Source: Streptomyces sp. BR123
Lineage (GTDB): Bacteria > Actinomycetota > Actinomycetes > Streptomycetales > Streptomycetaceae
Assembly (NCBI RefSeq): GCF_013401435.1
Contig: NZ_JACBGN010000059.1
Coordinates: forward strand, 1 to 33,240
Direction of reading: 5' to 3'
DNA length: 33,240 bases
Shown: in pieces, positions 16,205 through 24,578 of the stretch
Numbering within the stretch: position 1 is the first letter of the stretch
How the letters are laid out: every line of letters starts with the position of its first letter
The notes under the pieces: generated by a model
Told to the model about the DNA's origin: nothing
What the model saw: only the letters and a program-made list of their open reading frames with translations
Databases searched by the model: none
Translations under genes and position numbers: made by a program

Positions 16205-16237
16205 CCCGGCTCTCGGCAGCTCCTGCCCGGAGCCGGG
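16205..16237 (+). terminator. Attenuator-like hairpin between precursor 1 and glycosyltransferase
   Basis: CCCGGCTC (16205-16212) and GAGCCGGG (16230-16237) form a perfect 8-bp GC stem with a 17-nt loop. A partial terminator here would allow more precursor than enzyme message, as in many RiPP operons. Confidence 0.5.
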
Positions 16238-16285
16238 GGCCCGCGGCCACCCTGGCATCCGCCACACCGTGAGGAGCGGCACACC

Positions 16286-17581
16286 ATGAAGATCCTTCTC
16301 TGTCCGCTCAGTGACGGCGGCTACCTCTACCCGGCGATCGCGGCCGGCCGGGAGCTGCGGCGCCGGGGCCATCACGTCAGTGTGCTGGGCCGGTCCACCG
16401 CAGCGCCCGTCGCCGCCGATGCCGGGCTGCCGTTCGCGGCAGCCGAGGACTTCGGCGGCCGCCGGGCGTTCTCCGCCGCGTGGTGGGGGCCGCACGGCGC
16501 GGCGCAGTACCGGGCGACCGTACGCGCGGCCCGGGAGACCGGGGCCGACCTGCTGGTCACCTCCGTACTCTGCAGCGGCGCCCTGCTCGCCGCCGAGACA
16601 CTGGACATCCCGGTCGTGGTGGTCGGGCTCGCGGCGCACCTGTGGGACTACCGGGCCGGCGGCGACGACGAGCCGCACCTGGGCCGGACCCGGCGGAGCC
16701 GGACCGAGGGCTGCCTGCGGATCTACACCGATCTCCGGGAGGAGGCCGGTCTGGCGGGGCGTGCCTCCCGGTGGGGGGACGAACCGCTGCTGGGCGACGC
16801 GCTGCTGCTGCGCGGGGATCCGGAGCTGGAGTATCCGGACGGGCAACTGCCCGAGCGGGTCCGGCACGTGGGGCCGCTGTCCTGGGAACCGACGCCCGAC
16901 CCGGCGGAGGTCGAGGCGATCGGGGATCACCTGTCGCGTTCCGACAAGCCCGTCGTCTACGTCCATCTCGGCCGCTTCTTCGAGGGCAGGACCCTGTGGC
17001 CGCGGCTCAACGAGGCCTTCACCGGCGGCCGGTTCCAGGCCGTGGTCGAACAGGGCCGCTCGACCGACCCGCAGCCCGCCCCGGATGCCGACATCCTGCT
17101 GGTCCGCAAGCGCTGGATGGGACCGCTCGTCGACCGCGCCGGCCTCGTGCTGAGCAGCGGCACCTCCGCGCCCGTGCTGGCCGCGCTCCTGCGCGGACGG
17201 CCCCTCGCGCTGTCACCCAACGGCTCCGAGCAGCCGCTGCTCACCGGCGCCTGCCTGCGGGCCGGCGTGGCCGTGCACTTCCCGAACGACCCGTCCGTGG
17301 CGGCTTCGGCGCTGCTGGAGTCCGCGTGGCGGGACGACGGTCTGCGGGCCCGCGCCCACGTGCTCGGCAGCAGGCTGGCCGCGACGGACAGCGCGGCCCG
17401 CGCGGCCGACGTCGTCGAGCGGGTGGCCGGGGCGTCCGCCGCTCCTTCGGCCGGGGCCGCCCCCGACTTCCCGGCCGGGGCGTCCACCGCCTTCCCGGCC
17501 GGGGCGTCCACCGCCCCCTCGGCCGAGCCGCCCGTTTCCGCAAAGGAGAACCATGAGTACGCGATCAGCAGGCCTCGATGA
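16286..17581 (+). CDS. GT1-like glycosyltransferase (MGT/GT-B fold)
   Basis: Protein of 431 aa. It starts MKILLCPLSDGGYLYPAIAAGRELRRRGHHVSVLG, typical of the acceptor half of GT-B glycosyltransferases related to macrolide enzymes. The donor half has VVYVHLGRFFEGR and VLSSGTSAPVLAALLRGRPLALSPNGSEQPLL, aligning with the usual HGG-x-x-T...P..-DQ region, but HGG is replaced by SSG. That loses the His of the donor-binding loop, so sugar use may be unusual or catalysis altered. The C-terminal 45 residues are a Pro/Ala/Ser tail with a 24-bp DNA duplication. The RBS GAGGAG lies about nine bases before ATG 16286. The likely acceptor is the precursor peptide (Ser, Cys or Asn of the core), by context. 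Confidence 0.82.
   Translation: MKILLCPLSDGGYLYPAIAAGRELRRRGHHVSVLGRSTAAPVAADAGLPFAAAEDFGGRRAFSAAWWGPHGAAQYRATVRAARETGADLLVTSVLCSGALLAAETLDIPVVVVGLAAHLWDYRAGGDDEPHLGRTRRSRTEGCLRIYTDLREEAGLAGRASRWGDEPLLGDALLLRGDPELEYPDGQLPERVRHVGPLSWEPTPDPAEVEAIGDHLSRSDKPVVYVHLGRFFEGRTLWPRLNEAFTGGRFQAVVEQGRSTDPQPAPDADILLVRKRWMGPLVDRAGLVLSSGTSAPVLAALLRGRPLALSPNGSEQPLLTGACLRAGVAVHFPNDPSVAASALLESAWRDDGLRARAHVLGSRLAATDSAARAADVVERVAGASAAPSAGAAPDFPAGASTAFPAGASTAPSAEPPVSAKENHEYAISRPR
17467..17514 (+). repeat. Tandem 24-bp repeat in the glycosyltransferase tail
   Basis: Two perfect adjacent 24-bp units (17467-17490, 17491-17514) encode the repeated FPAGASTA segment, with a decayed third unit upstream. This is a disordered linker prone to slippage. 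Confidence 0.8.
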
Positions 17582-18515
17582 GGTCGTGACCAGCCTGTCG
17601 GCGGGCGCACGGCGGTGGACGGGGCTGCACGCGGCCTACCTCGACTCCCCGGCCGGGCACGCCGAACTGCCGGTGGTCCCGCGCGCGAAGGCCCTCCTGC
17701 AGCTCGCGATGCTCCGCCGCCACTGGGAGAAGTGCGCCCCCGCGGACCCCGCCCTGGCCGAGGTGACCAGGGTGGTCGAACAGGTCTGGCAGCGTCCCGA
17801 CTTCACGCAGCTCCTCACCCTCGACAGACGGCGCGCACGTCAGTTCGAACTCTTGTACGCGGCGCTGGCACCGGCCGGGTCGGCCACCGGCGCGCCCCGT
17901 GCCCTGCTGGACCGGCTGGCGGCCGACGGCTACCTGGTGCCGGGCCGCAAGTCGCCGTTCCTGCATCTGGAAGCCAGGTTCTATTCCGATCTCGCGGGCG
18001 TCGAGCACGAGTTCGCCCCGTACGACGAGCTGTACGAGGCGAGTCAGCTCCCCCGCGCCGCCACGCTGCCCGTGGCCGACCTGGACGGCTGCCAGATCGC
18101 GCACACCCTCTTCTACCTCAGCGACTTCGGCCTGCGCGAACTCCCGCTTCCCGCGGAGGAACGGGGGCGGGCCCTGCGCGTGGTGGAACGGCTGACGGAG
18201 CACTGCGTGGCACTCGGCGACTGGGACGTCGTGGCGAAGCTGCTGCTCGCCCAGTACTGCCTGGGCGCGGATCCGACGCGCACCTCCTCCGGCGCGGTCG
18301 GCCTGCGGATGCTCGGCGAGGCCCAGGCCCCTGACGGAGCGATCCCCGGACGCTCCGCCGCCGGGCGGGTCCCGGCGGACGCCACGCCCGTGGAGTACTT
18401 CCGGAAGTCCTACAAAGTGACCCTCGTCGTGGCCCTGATGACGCTCGTCGTCACCGGCGGCCGGACCTACGAGCCTGCCCTGACAGCGGCAGCGGCCAAG
18501 CGGGAGACCCTGTGA
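17553..18515 (+). CDS. DUF6895-like protein 1 (system B)
   Basis: Helical protein of 320 aa without signal peptide or membrane helix. It is paralogous to the gene at 19783-20712: both share HT-x-FYL-x-DFG (about 190), an A-x-L-x-L-x-QY-x-LG segment, then AQ-x-PDGAIPGRSAA and EYFRK-x-Y-x-TLV-x-ALM near the C-terminus. The repeated helices and the DGAIPG turn recall alpha/alpha-toroid proteins. I associate this sequence type with the uncharacterised DUF6895 family. The ATG at 17553 has AAAGGAG five bases upstream and overlaps the glycosyltransferase gene by 29 bp. Its role could be a scaffold or partner enzyme of the radical SAM protein that directly follows it. Confidence 0.75.
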   Translation: MSTRSAGLDEVVTSLSAGARRWTGLHAAYLDSPAGHAELPVVPRAKALLQLAMLRRHWEKCAPADPALAEVTRVVEQVWQRPDFTQLLTLDRRRARQFELLYAALAPAGSATGAPRALLDRLAADGYLVPGRKSPFLHLEARFYSDLAGVEHEFAPYDELYEASQLPRAATLPVADLDGCQIAHTLFYLSDFGLRELPLPAEERGRALRVVERLTEHCVALGDWDVVAKLLLAQYCLGADPTRTSSGAVGLRMLGEAQAPDGAIPGRSAAGRVPADATPVEYFRKSYKVTLVVALMTLVVTGGRTYEPALTAAAAKRETL

Positions 18516-19780
18516 GCATCGACCAAGCGGTGAATATCGGCCTGCCCGTGAACATCAGCCCCGCCGCGAGTTCAGGACCGGCGGTGCCGGCCGCCGAGGC
18601 CTCCGAGCCCCTGCCCCACGGCGCCCGCCTCCTGAAGGGCGAGCGGAACTGGTGGTTCCTGGGCCCGGGCGGGGTGGCCCGGCTCCGCGACCGGCACGTC
18701 ACGGCCGACGGGGCCCTGCACCCCGATGCGGAACAGCGGCTGCACGAGAGCGGCATGTTCACCCCCGGCACGATCCGCTCCTACGCGCTGACCGTCCTCA
18801 CCAGCACCCACTGCAACCTGGGCTGCGGGTACTGCTTCCAGAACACCGCCCAGGACCAGTCGGGCGGCAGCCGGCCGCCGCGGATCGGCCAGACCCGGCT
18901 CACCTCGGAGACCATCACCGAGATCCTCGGCTTCACCGAGCGGCAGATGGCCGCCGCTGGCCTGGACAAGCTCAGGATCCTGCTCTTCGGCGGGGAGCCC
19001 CTGCTCAACCCGCGCGGCTGCCTCGAACTCCTGGAGCGGGCCGCGGAGATCGCGCCGACCTCGGCCTGGATGATCTCCAACGCCACGCTGCTCACCCCGT
19101 CGCTGGCCCGCCGGCTCTCCGACCGGGGGCTGACCTCCGTCCAGGTCACCTTCGACGGCGACCGCGCCGACCACGACCGGATCCGGATCGGCCGGGCGGA
19201 CGGCGGCGCCACCTTCGACAAGATCGTCGGCAACATGGCCAAGGCCTCCGAGGCCGCCCCACTTCAGTGGACGCTGCGGGTGAACGTCTCCCAGGAGACC
19301 TTCCGCGGCGTGGACGCCCTGATCGACCGGCTCGCCGGCGCGCTCGACCCCGCCCGGTGCACGCTGTACTTCGCCAGGATCGGCGACGTGGGGGTGGGCT
19401 ACGCCAACAGCCTGCTGCACACGGGCGAACTCCCGGCCGCGTTCAGCAGGTGGCAGCGCCGGGCGCTCGATCTCGGCTTCACCGTGGCCCGCCCCGGCTC
19501 CCGCAAGACCTGTGTCACCTGCGGTCACACCAACGGCCGCTACGGCGCGGTGGTGAGCGCGGACGGCACCCTGGCCAGCTGCTGGGAGACCGCGGGCAAG
19601 CCCGACTGGGAGGTCGGCACGGTCACCGACGGCTACCGGCCGGGCGCGGAGACCCACAACCGCTGGATCGCCTGCCAGGACCTCTACCGCTACGACGAGG
19701 ACGCGCGGACGCTGGCGAGGTTCGGCGACTCCGTCGACACGGCCCTGCTCGACTACCTGCAAGAGACGGGGCGCCTGTAG
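18512..19780 (+). CDS. Radical SAM/SPASM peptide-modifying enzyme (system B)
   Basis: Radical SAM protein of 422 aa. The 4Fe-4S motif is C101-NLG-C105-GY-C108, followed by LLFGGEPLLNP for SAM binding and VTFDGDRADHDRIR, typical of SPASM-family peptide modifiers. The C-terminal SPASM region begins KTCVTCGHTNGRYGAVVSADGTLASCWE and would hold auxiliary Fe-S clusters. The N-terminal 90 residues (WWFLGPGGVARLRDR...) resemble the leader-recognition-type extension seen in many such enzymes. The GTG at 18512 overlaps the upstream stop (GTGA), which supports this start. The enzyme probably installs a Cys thioether, C-C or C-O bond in the two precursor peptides; which one cannot be deduced. Confidence 0.92.
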   Translation: MSIDQAVNIGLPVNISPAASSGPAVPAAEASEPLPHGARLLKGERNWWFLGPGGVARLRDRHVTADGALHPDAEQRLHESGMFTPGTIRSYALTVLTSTHCNLGCGYCFQNTAQDQSGGSRPPRIGQTRLTSETITEILGFTERQMAAAGLDKLRILLFGGEPLLNPRGCLELLERAAEIAPTSAWMISNATLLTPSLARRLSDRGLTSVQVTFDGDRADHDRIRIGRADGGATFDKIVGNMAKASEAAPLQWTLRVNVSQETFRGVDALIDRLAGALDPARCTLYFARIGDVGVGYANSLLHTGELPAAFSRWQRRALDLGFTVARPGSRKTCVTCGHTNGRYGAVVSADGTLASCWETAGKPDWEVGTVTDGYRPGAETHNRWIACQDLYRYDEDARTLARFGDSVDTALLDYLQETGRL

Positions 19781-19782
19781 TC

Positions 19783-20712
19783 ATGTCCACACCCCTGGAC
19801 CGGCTCTCCGCCGGCACGCTCGGCTGGCTGAGCGGGAACCTGGACCACTTCGACCCGTTCGCGGCGGGCGCCCCGTCGGCACCCCTCGGACGGGCGAAGG
19901 CGGCGCTGGAACTGGCGCTGCTCTGCCACTGCGCGGCCCGCCTGGCCGACCCCCCGGAGGCGCTGGGCGAGGCGGGGGCCCTGGTCCGCAAGCTCTGGCA
20001 GGACCCGGACCTTCCACGGCTGTTCGCCTACATCCCGAAGTACGGGTCCACGTACGGGTTGGCCTACGCCGCCCTGGCCCCCGACGCGATCGACGACACC
20101 CAGGTCCGGGCAACACTCGCAGGACTCGACGCCGGGTTCCTCGCGCCGCAGGGGAAATCCGCCTACCAGCGCATCGAGATCTGCCACTACGCGGACAAGG
20201 CCGGCGTCCGCCACACGATCGAACCGTACGCCGAACTCCTGCCGGACAGCCCGCTCGTCGCGTTCCGCGCCGCCGAGCCGGGTGACCCGGCGTCGGAGGA
20301 CGGGACACCGCTCACCGAGCCGCAGGCGTACGCCGTGACGCACACTGCCTTCTACCTCGGCGACTTCGGCCGGACCGCCCCCGGACTGGACGGGAGCGCC
20401 CTGGCGCACGCCCGGGACCTGGTCGACCGGTTGCTGGTCCACAGCGTCGAGCACGACCGGTGGGACCTGGCGGCGGAGCTGGTACTCACCCAGTACATCC
20501 TGGGGACCGAGCCGCTGGACACGCCCTCGGGAGCCGCGGCCGTGGAATGCCTGGTGCGGGCCCAGCGGCCCGACGGGGCGATCCCGGGGCGGTCGGCGGC
20601 GCTCGAGGCCCACCCGTCCGCCTCGGGCAGGGAGTTCTTCCGGAAGGCGTACCACACGACGCTGGTCACCGCCCTCATGGCGCTGGTCGTCTCGTCGCCG
20701 AGGCCCTCATGA
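19783..20712 (+). CDS. DUF6895-like protein 2 (system B)
   Basis: Helical protein of 309 aa, paralogous to the protein encoded at 17553-18515. Matching segments include THTAFYLGDFGR, WDLAAELVLTQYILG, RAQRPDGAIPGRSAA and EFFRKAYHTTLVTALMALVV. Outside these blocks the two proteins differ, so they are probably distinct subunits rather than a recent duplication. The two genes flank the radical SAM gene, two bases downstream of it here, which suggests a three-protein modification complex. The ATG at 19783 is the first start after the radical SAM stop. Its own stop overlaps the ATG of the MFS gene (ATGA). No catalytic motif was recognised. Confidence 0.75.
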   Translation: MSTPLDRLSAGTLGWLSGNLDHFDPFAAGAPSAPLGRAKAALELALLCHCAARLADPPEALGEAGALVRKLWQDPDLPRLFAYIPKYGSTYGLAYAALAPDAIDDTQVRATLAGLDAGFLAPQGKSAYQRIEICHYADKAGVRHTIEPYAELLPDSPLVAFRAAEPGDPASEDGTPLTEPQAYAVTHTAFYLGDFGRTAPGLDGSALAHARDLVDRLLVHSVEHDRWDLAAELVLTQYILGTEPLDTPSGAAAVECLVRAQRPDGAIPGRSAALEAHPSASGREFFRKAYHTTLVTALMALVVSSPRPS

Positions 20713-22313
20713 GGCCGCGGCTGACCCTGATCAACCGCGACTACACCCGGCTCTGGTTCGGCCAGGCCGTCTCGTCCGTCGGGGACGCCGTCTTCAGCAC
20801 GACGCTGGTGCTGTGGGTGGCCACCGTGCTGGCGAAGGGCGAGTCGTGGGCCCCGCTGGCGGTCAGCGGCATCGTGATCGCGTCGAGCGTCTCCGTGCTC
20901 GTCATCGGTCCGCTCGCGGGCGTGTTCGTCGACCGCTGGGACAAGCGCGCCACGATGCTGCGCTCCGAGCTGCTCCGCGGCGGGCTGGTGGCCGTACTGA
21001 CGGCCGTCACCTTCCTGCCGGCCGGCGCCCTGCCGACCGGTGTCTGGCTCGCCCTGATCTACGCGACCGTGCTCCTGCTCCACGCGGCCGGCCAGTTCTT
21101 CTCCCCGGCGCGCTTCGCGGTCCTTGCGGACCTGGTGACCGGGGATGCCGACCGCGCCCGGGCCGCCGGCATCGGGCAGGCGACCGGTGAGTCGGCCTGG
21201 ATCATCGGGCCGCCCCTCGCCGCACCGCTGCTGTTCACCGCCGGGCTGCAGTGGGCCCTGCTCTTCAACGGCCTGTCGTACGTGGTGTCCTACGTCGCCA
21301 TCCGCTCCATCGGCGTACCCGGGCCCGGCACGGGCTCCGCCGGACCGGGCGGCGCGCGGCGGCCCGCCGAGCGACAAGGGGCCGGACTGCGACGGGAGTT
21401 CACGGACGGACTGCGGTTCTTCGCGGGCAGCAGGTTCCTGGTGACGCTGCTCCTGCTCTCCGTCATCGGCCAGTTCGGCGTCGGGGCACTGGGCACCCTC
21501 AACGTCTTCTTCGCCACCGACAACCTCCACGCGGACGCCCACCTCTACGGATACCTCGGCATGGCCATGGGCGCGGGTGGCATCACGGGAGCGCTGGCCG
21601 GGGGACGGGCGGTGCAGTGGCTCGGGGCGCGCCGGACCACCTGGATCGCCCTGCTGGTGAGCGGTGTGCTGCTGATCGCCTACTCCCGGCAGACCGGCTT
21701 CCCGGGCGGGGTCGCCCTGCTGTTCGTGTTCACCGTTCCGCTCACCATGCTGAACACCGCGATGTCACCGCTGCTGCTCGCGGCGGCGCCCCCGGACTAC
21801 CGGGGCCGGGTGATGGCCGTGTTCCACCCGGTGACGAGGCTGGCGTCGATGCTCTCCGCGGCCCTGTGCGGCTGGCTCGCCGGATCCGTGCTGCGGGACC
21901 TCGGGGGCTCGCTCGGCGGGCTCCGGTTCGGGCCCGTCGACGCGGTCATCGCCGCATCGGGGCTGATCGTCCTCCTGGCCGGCTTCTTCGCGATGGCCGC
22001 CCTGCCCGGGGCGGAAGGCGCCGAGGAGGCCGCCGAGACGACCGCCGAGGAGGCCGCCAAGAGATCCGGCAAGGACACGGCCGTGCCACCCGATGGCCGC
22101 CCGCCCGCGTCGCACCTCGTTTCCCGCCCGAAGACCCGTCCGTCCGCGCATGGACCGCGCGGCGGACTCCCTCCACGAAAGAAGACGGACTTGCACGAGA
22201 CCGAGAAGACGAACCTCGATTCGGACGACCGAGCGGACGTCGAGGTCGTCGCCCATCGCGACGCCGAGGAACCTGCCGGCTGCTGCCTCGTCAACCACTC
22301 CAGCGAACTCTGA
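20709..22313 (+). CDS. MFS exporter with a precursor peptide at its C-terminus
   Basis: 534-aa frame. Residues 1 to about 430 are a 12-helix major facilitator transporter of the MFS_3/enterobactin-exporter type (RLWFGQAVSSVGDAVF; GVFVDRWDKR loop motif; RGRVMAVFHPV). Residues about 431-494 form an Ala/Glu then Arg/Lys/Pro linker. Residues 495-534 are a full homologue of precursor peptide 1, ending DVEVVAHRDAEEPAGCCLVNHSSEL. No stop codon separates transporter and peptide. The protein is either a genuine exporter-substrate fusion, or the peptide is also made separately from TTG 22191. The start overlaps the upstream stop (ATGA). It probably exports the mature product. Confidence 0.88.
   Translation: MRPRLTLINRDYTRLWFGQAVSSVGDAVFSTTLVLWVATVLAKGESWAPLAVSGIVIASSVSVLVIGPLAGVFVDRWDKRATMLRSELLRGGLVAVLTAVTFLPAGALPTGVWLALIYATVLLLHAAGQFFSPARFAVLADLVTGDADRARAAGIGQATGESAWIIGPPLAAPLLFTAGLQWALLFNGLSYVVSYVAIRSIGVPGPGTGSAGPGGARRPAERQGAGLRREFTDGLRFFAGSRFLVTLLLLSVIGQFGVGALGTLNVFFATDNLHADAHLYGYLGMAMGAGGITGALAGGRAVQWLGARRTTWIALLVSGVLLIAYSRQTGFPGGVALLFVFTVPLTMLNTAMSPLLLAAAPPDYRGRVMAVFHPVTRLASMLSAALCGWLAGSVLRDLGGSLGGLRFGPVDAVIAASGLIVLLAGFFAMAALPGAEGAEEAAETTAEEAAKRSGKDTAVPPDGRPPASHLVSRPKTRPSAHGPRGGLPPRKKTDLHETEKTNLDSDDRADVEVVAHRDAEEPAGCCLVNHSSEL
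22191..22313 (+). CDS. RiPP precursor peptide 2 (system B), nested in the MFS frame
   Basis: If started at TTG 22191 this gives a 40-aa peptide: leader MHETEKTNLDSDDRA, conserved DVEVVAHRDAEEPAG, core CCLVNHSSEL. Length and layout match precursor 1, but the core has two adjacent Cys and ends in SEL. TTG is the only plausible start: no ATG or GTG lies in frame nearby. The upstream cgaaagaaga is a weak RBS, similar in position to the AAGGAG of precursor 1. It may therefore be expressed alone, only as the MFS tail, or both. A base error that hides a separate start cannot be excluded. Confidence 0.7.
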   Translation: MHETEKTNLDSDDRADVEVVAHRDAEEPAGCCLVNHSSEL

Positions 22314-22339
22314 CCCACCGACGGATGAGAGAGCAACAC

Positions 22340-24478
22340 GTGACCCCGCCGCTCCGCCGCTACCCGCACGCGGAGCGGCAGGACGTATTCGAGGAACTGC
22401 ACGGTCTGCGCATCCCCGACCCGTACCGCCATCTGGAGGACGCCGCGTCCCCCGCGACAGTCCGCTGGGGCGCGGAGCAGGAAGCGCTCTACGCGGCGGA
22501 ACGGGCGTCCTGGGCGGACCTGGAGCGCTGGCGGGCGGCGGTGGCGGCGATCGACGCCGTGGACCGCGCCCGGTCGCCCGAGGTCCGCGGCGGCAGGGTC
22601 TTCTGGCTACGGCAGGACGCCGGCCAGGAACACCCGGTGCTCATGGTGGCCGAGGCCGGGACGGAGGCGACGGAGCGGGTACTGCTGGACCCCCTCGCCC
22701 TCGACCCGTCCGGACGCACCGTGCTCGACTCGTGGGAGCCCTCCGTAGAGGGCGATCTGCTGGCCTTCCAGGTGTCCCGGAACGGCACGGAGGACTCACT
22801 GCTCCGGGTGCTCGACGTGGCCACCGGAAAGGTCGTCGACGGGCCGGTGGACCGGGTGCGGAAGTCGTCGATCGGCTGGCTGCCCGGCAGTGAGGCGTTC
22901 TACTACGTCAGGAACCTCGACCCCGCGCTGCACCCGGGCGAGGAGCGGTACCACCGCCGGGTGTGCCTGCACCGGGTCGGCACGGACCCCGGGGCGGACG
23001 CCGTGGTCTTCGGCGAGGGGCGCGACAAGACCCAGTTCTACAGCGTCTCCGTGACCGCGGACGGCCGCTGGCTCGGCGTCACGGCCACGCTCGGCACCGG
23101 CCGCGGCACCGATCTCCACCTGGCCGACCTGACGGCGGGGCCGCTCGAGCGCCCGGAGCTGCGGCCCGTCCAGGAGGGCATGGACGCCGCCACCCGCCTG
23201 TACGCGGTGCCCGGCACCGGTCCCCGGGACCTGGTGTGGCTGCGCACCGACCGCGACGCAGCTCGCGGACGCGTCGTCGCGTGTCGGCCGGCCGAACTGC
23301 ACCTGGGCCCGGGCGCCTGGCGCGAGGTCGTCCCGGAACGGCCCGACGCGGTGCTGACCCACCTGGTCGTACTGTCCGGTCCGGAGCTGGAGCACCCGAT
23401 CGGCCTGGCCGCCTGGACCTGCAGCACGGTGGCCGAGGTGACCGTGCACGACCTGGTCGAGGGCCGTCAGATCGGCACGGTCCCGCTGCCCGGCACCGGC
23501 GCGGTCGGCGACTTCTCGGCCGGGCCGCCCGGCGGCCACGAGGCCTACTTCGCCTACACCGACTTCGTCACACCGCCCCGGGTGCTCCGCTTCGACGCCC
23601 GTACGGGCCGGGTGACGCGCTGGGAGCGCGATGCCACGGACGCCCCGGGCGTCGGCGGCGCGGTCACCCGCCAGGTCGCCTTCCCCTCGCGGGACGGCAC
23701 GACGGTGCGCATGTTCGTGATCTCCCCCACCGGGCGTCCGGACGTGCCGCGCCCCGCGCTGCTCACCGGCTACGGCGGCTTCGGCAAGACGATGTCGCCC
23801 CGGTACCGCGCCCAGGTCCTCGCCTGGGTCAGGGCCGGCGGGGTGTTCGCCTGGGCGGGCCTGCGCGGCGGCGGCGAGGAGGGCGAGGCGTGGCACCGGG
23901 CGGGCAGCGGGAGGAACAAGCAGAACACCTTCGACGACTTCGCCGCGGCCGGCGACTGCCTGATCGCGGAGGGCTGGGCCGAGCCGGGCCGCCTCGCGAT
24001 CATGGGCGGCTCCAACGGCGGGCTGCTGGTCGGCGCCGCCCTCACCCGGCAACCGGAAAAGTACGCCGCCGTGGTGTGCACGGCCCCACTGCTGGACATG
24101 GTCCGCTACGAACGGTCCGGCCTCGGGCCCAGCTGGACGCCCGAGTACGGCAGCGCGCAGGACCCCGACCTGCTGCCGACGCTGTTCGGCTACTCCCCCT
24201 ATCACAGGGTCATGCCCGGGACCGCCTACCCGGCGGTGCTGCTGGTCGCCGCGGACGGCGACACACGGACCGATCCGCTGCACGCCCGCAAGATGTGCGC
24301 GGCGCTCCAGCACGCCTCCGCCGGCACCGGTCCGGTGCTGCTGCGGCTGGAGCGCGGCGTCGGCCACGGCGACCGGTCGGCGTCCCGCGCGGTGGCCCTG
24401 CAGGCCGAGTGCCTCGCCTTCCTGGCGGGCCACGTGGGGCTCCCGGCCCCGGAACATCCCGGTCCGGCGACCCCGTGA
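22340..24478 (+). CDS. Prolyl oligopeptidase (S9A), candidate leader peptidase
   Basis: Cytosolic serine peptidase of 712 aa. The N-terminal helix and beta-propeller ([28 protein letters not shown] is typical for the family) are followed by an alpha/beta-hydrolase domain with Ser558 in GGSNGG, Asp641 in ADGDTR and His676 in [15 protein letters not shown] and [15 protein letters not shown] are further family hallmarks. GTG 22340 is preferred over ATG 22325 because GAGAGAG lies about seven bases before it. It is 26 bp downstream of precursor 2. Prolyl oligopeptidases remove leaders in some class III lanthipeptide pathways and cyclise some fungal RiPPs. The precursors contain only one Pro each (P7 of peptide 1, P28 of peptide 2), and the latter lies just before the core. 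Confidence 0.93.
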   Translation: MTPPLRRYPHAERQDVFEELHGLRIPDPYRHLEDAASPATVRWGAEQEALYAAERASWADLERWRAAVAAIDAVDRARSPEVRGGRVFWLRQDAGQEHPVLMVAEAGTEATERVLLDPLALDPSGRTVLDSWEPSVEGDLLAFQVSRNGTEDSLLRVLDVATGKVVDGPVDRVRKSSIGWLPGSEAFYYVRNLDPALHPGEERYHRRVCLHRVGTDPGADAVVFGEGRDKTQFYSVSVTADGRWLGVTATLGTGRGTDLHLADLTAGPLERPELRPVQEGMDAATRLYAVPGTGPRDLVWLRTDRDAARGRVVACRPAELHLGPGAWREVVPERPDAVLTHLVVLSGPELEHPIGLAAWTCSTVAEVTVHDLVEGRQIGTVPLPGTGAVGDFSAGPPGGHEAYFAYTDFVTPPRVLRFDARTGRVTRWERDATDAPGVGGAVTRQVAFPSRDGTTVRMFVISPTGRPDVPRPALLTGYGGFGKTMSPRYRAQVLAWVRAGGVFAWAGLRGGGEEGEAWHRAGSGRNKQNTFDDFAAAGDCLIAEGWAEPGRLAIMGGSNGGLLVGAALTRQPEKYAAVVCTAPLLDMVRYERSGLGPSWTPEYGSAQDPDLLPTLFGYSPYHRVMPGTAYPAVLLVAADGDTRTDPLHARKMCAALQHASAGTGPVLLRLERGVGHGDRSASRAVALQAECLAFLAGHVGLPAPEHPGPATP

Positions 24479-24482
24479 CACA

Positions 24483-24519
24483 CCGGTTCCGGCCGCTCGG
24501 CGGGGGCCGCCGGAACCGG
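24483..24519. terminator. Bidirectional terminator between systems B and C
   Basis: CCGGTTCCGGC (24483-24493) and GCCGGAACCGG (24509-24519) form a perfect 11-bp stem with a 15-nt loop, between the convergent prolyl oligopeptidase and SARP genes. Confidence 0.75.
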
Positions 24520-24578
24520 CCCGGGGCGGCCGTCGGGCCGCTGCACGGTGCGGGACGCCGGCAGCCGATCGGCAGCGC

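Noticed and set aside
21251..22339. Upstream in-frame extension of the prolyl oligopeptidase
   Set aside because: It reads through the MFS gene in another frame; the family N-terminus begins just after GTG 22340.
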